Shown here one piece after another: positions 14,591-15,055 of a stretch of 15,055 nt of DNA. Under the pieces are notes generated by a model that was not told the origin of the DNA, searched no databases, and worked only from the letters and a program-made list of their open reading frames with translations. The DNA lies in NCBI GenBank assembly GCA_045577455.1, contig JAZNIJ010000063.1:1-15055 (forward strand), written 5' to 3'. Origin of the DNA: SIG653 sp045577455 (GTDB lineage: Bacteria > Bacillota > Clostridia > Oscillospirales > CAG-382). Each line of letters opens with the position of its first letter. Positions within the stretch are counted from its first letter, which is position 1. The translations under genes and the position numbers were made by a program.

Positions 14591-14815
14591 ATTAGGTTAG
14601 GCGGCGATTTCTTGAAAAGGAGATGTCTGATTTTGCCGACGATAGCTAAAGTCAAAACAACTTAATAAAATTCCGGTATTATCTTTTGGATATGGGGGTA
14701 AACGAACGGCAGGTCTTCTTATAACAAGACCTGTCGTTTGTTTTCTACTTTTTTTACTAAAAATCTGCATTTTTACAGAAAAAGTCTGCGTTTCTGCATT
14801 TTCATTGAAATTATT
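14591..14815 (+). repeat. Dispersed intergenic repeat, full copy C
   Basis: Begins ATTAGGTTAGGCGG and keeps the spacer (AAAATTCCGGTATTATC), the terminator, and the TCTGCATTTTTACAGA segment. The first hairpin is held mostly by G-U pairs (GTCTGATTT on the right side). There is no REP-like palindrome before it, unlike the other copies. It is the main content of the 405-bp gap 14540-14944; 14816-14930 shows nothing I recognise. Confidence 0.85.
14705..14755 (+). terminator. Terminator hairpin of repeat copy C
   Basis: ACGGCAGGTCTT pairs with AAGACCTGTCGT over 12 bp, followed by TTGTTTTCTACTTTTTTT. It would terminate transcripts of the gene at 13211-14539, about 165 nt past its stop. Confidence 0.88.
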
Positions 14816-14944
14816 ATAAAAATAAGATACGATGATGATGTATAAGTATAGGCACAGCATAATACTCAACGCCTATCATCCAATCAAATTTCTATTTGTT
14901 TGCAAAAAATACGCGATAACTAATAATTATCTGTGGGAGAGTGT

Positions 14945-15055
14945 GTGAAAGTGAAATATGTAGATAGAATAGAAGAAACAAAAAAACTTGTAGAACTTTT
15001 CCAACAAATGGAAGAGAGCACAGTATTTTTTATGTTTTCTAAAACCGGTGTAGGT
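14945..15055 (+). CDS. 5' end of a P-loop ATPase gene (37 codons visible)
   Basis: The frame starts with GTG at 14945, preceded by GGGAG at 14935-14939 with 5-nt spacing; a second GTG at 14951 is an alternative start. The visible protein reads (V/M)KVKYVDRIEETKKLVELF, then QQMEESTVFFMFSKTGVG at the edge. A short charged helix followed by a hydrophobic strand and SKTGVG, the start of a Walker A loop, matches the opening of AAA+/STAND-type ATPases (as in the 'RxxEI..L...' lead of ORC- or NTPase-like proteins). The remaining domains are outside the window, so its role cannot be read. It comes directly after repeat copy C. Confidence 0.65.
   Translation, partial: MKVKYVDRIEETKKLVELFQQMEESTVFFMFSKTGVG

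Noticed and set aside
1..15055. CRISPR arrays, tRNA or rRNA genes
   Set aside because: No regularly spaced short repeats with unique spacers and no cloverleaf or rRNA-like segments were seen.

Overview
The window looks like an accessory region of a low-G+C Gram-positive bacterium, most likely a gut-type Clostridia (Bacillota). The DNA is AT-rich, ribosome binding sites are strong GGAGG types, terminators are stem plus T-run, and the large protein is a Sec-exported WapA/YD-repeat protein of the Gram-positive kind. No species assignment is possible from the sequence alone.

Layout, left to right. Positions 1-285 hold the 3' end of an unrecognised gene. A minus-strand gene (415-1794) encodes an HTH regulator fused in frame to a HipA-like kinase. 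It retains a perfect internal ribosome binding site at the join, and a 28-bp perfect palindrome lies in its promoter. From 2138 to 8853 there is a complete contact-toxin locus: a 2128-residue exported RHS/YD-repeat protein ending in a colicin-E3-type 16S rRNase domain, then an overlapping small gene that is its likely immunity protein. From 8904 to 10492 lies an orphan, start-less copy of the RHS tip carrying a different C-terminal toxin and its own overlapping immunity gene, the expected form of a silent replacement cassette. A decayed large serine recombinase fragment (10487-11353, minus) abuts it. To the right are a membrane-anchored protein with an NPCBM-like end (11710-12564), a membrane-anchored protein joining a PLD-like region to a nucleoside-kinase-like P-loop domain (13211-14539), and the start of a P-loop ATPase (14945 to the edge).

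The genes from 8518 onward are punctuated by one family of dispersed repeats, all in the + orientation. There are three full copies of about 225-245 bp (11354-11600, 12751-12994, 14591-14815), a 5' fragment (8861-8903) and a possible 3' remnant (1967-2013). Each full copy carries a rho-independent terminator and an upstream hairpin kept by G-U substitutions. Four of the five REP-like palindromes lie just 5' of a repeat body; all five share a loop heptamer (GACGGTT or GACAGTT) while the stems differ. One palindrome is a chimera of two stem types. The repeats supply the last codons of the immunity gene and mark the truncation point of the recombinase, so they appear to take part in rearrangement.

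The strongest biological reading is an interbacterial-competition locus that can exchange its toxin tip, embedded in a repeat-punctuated array of accessory genes next to a HipBA-type module.
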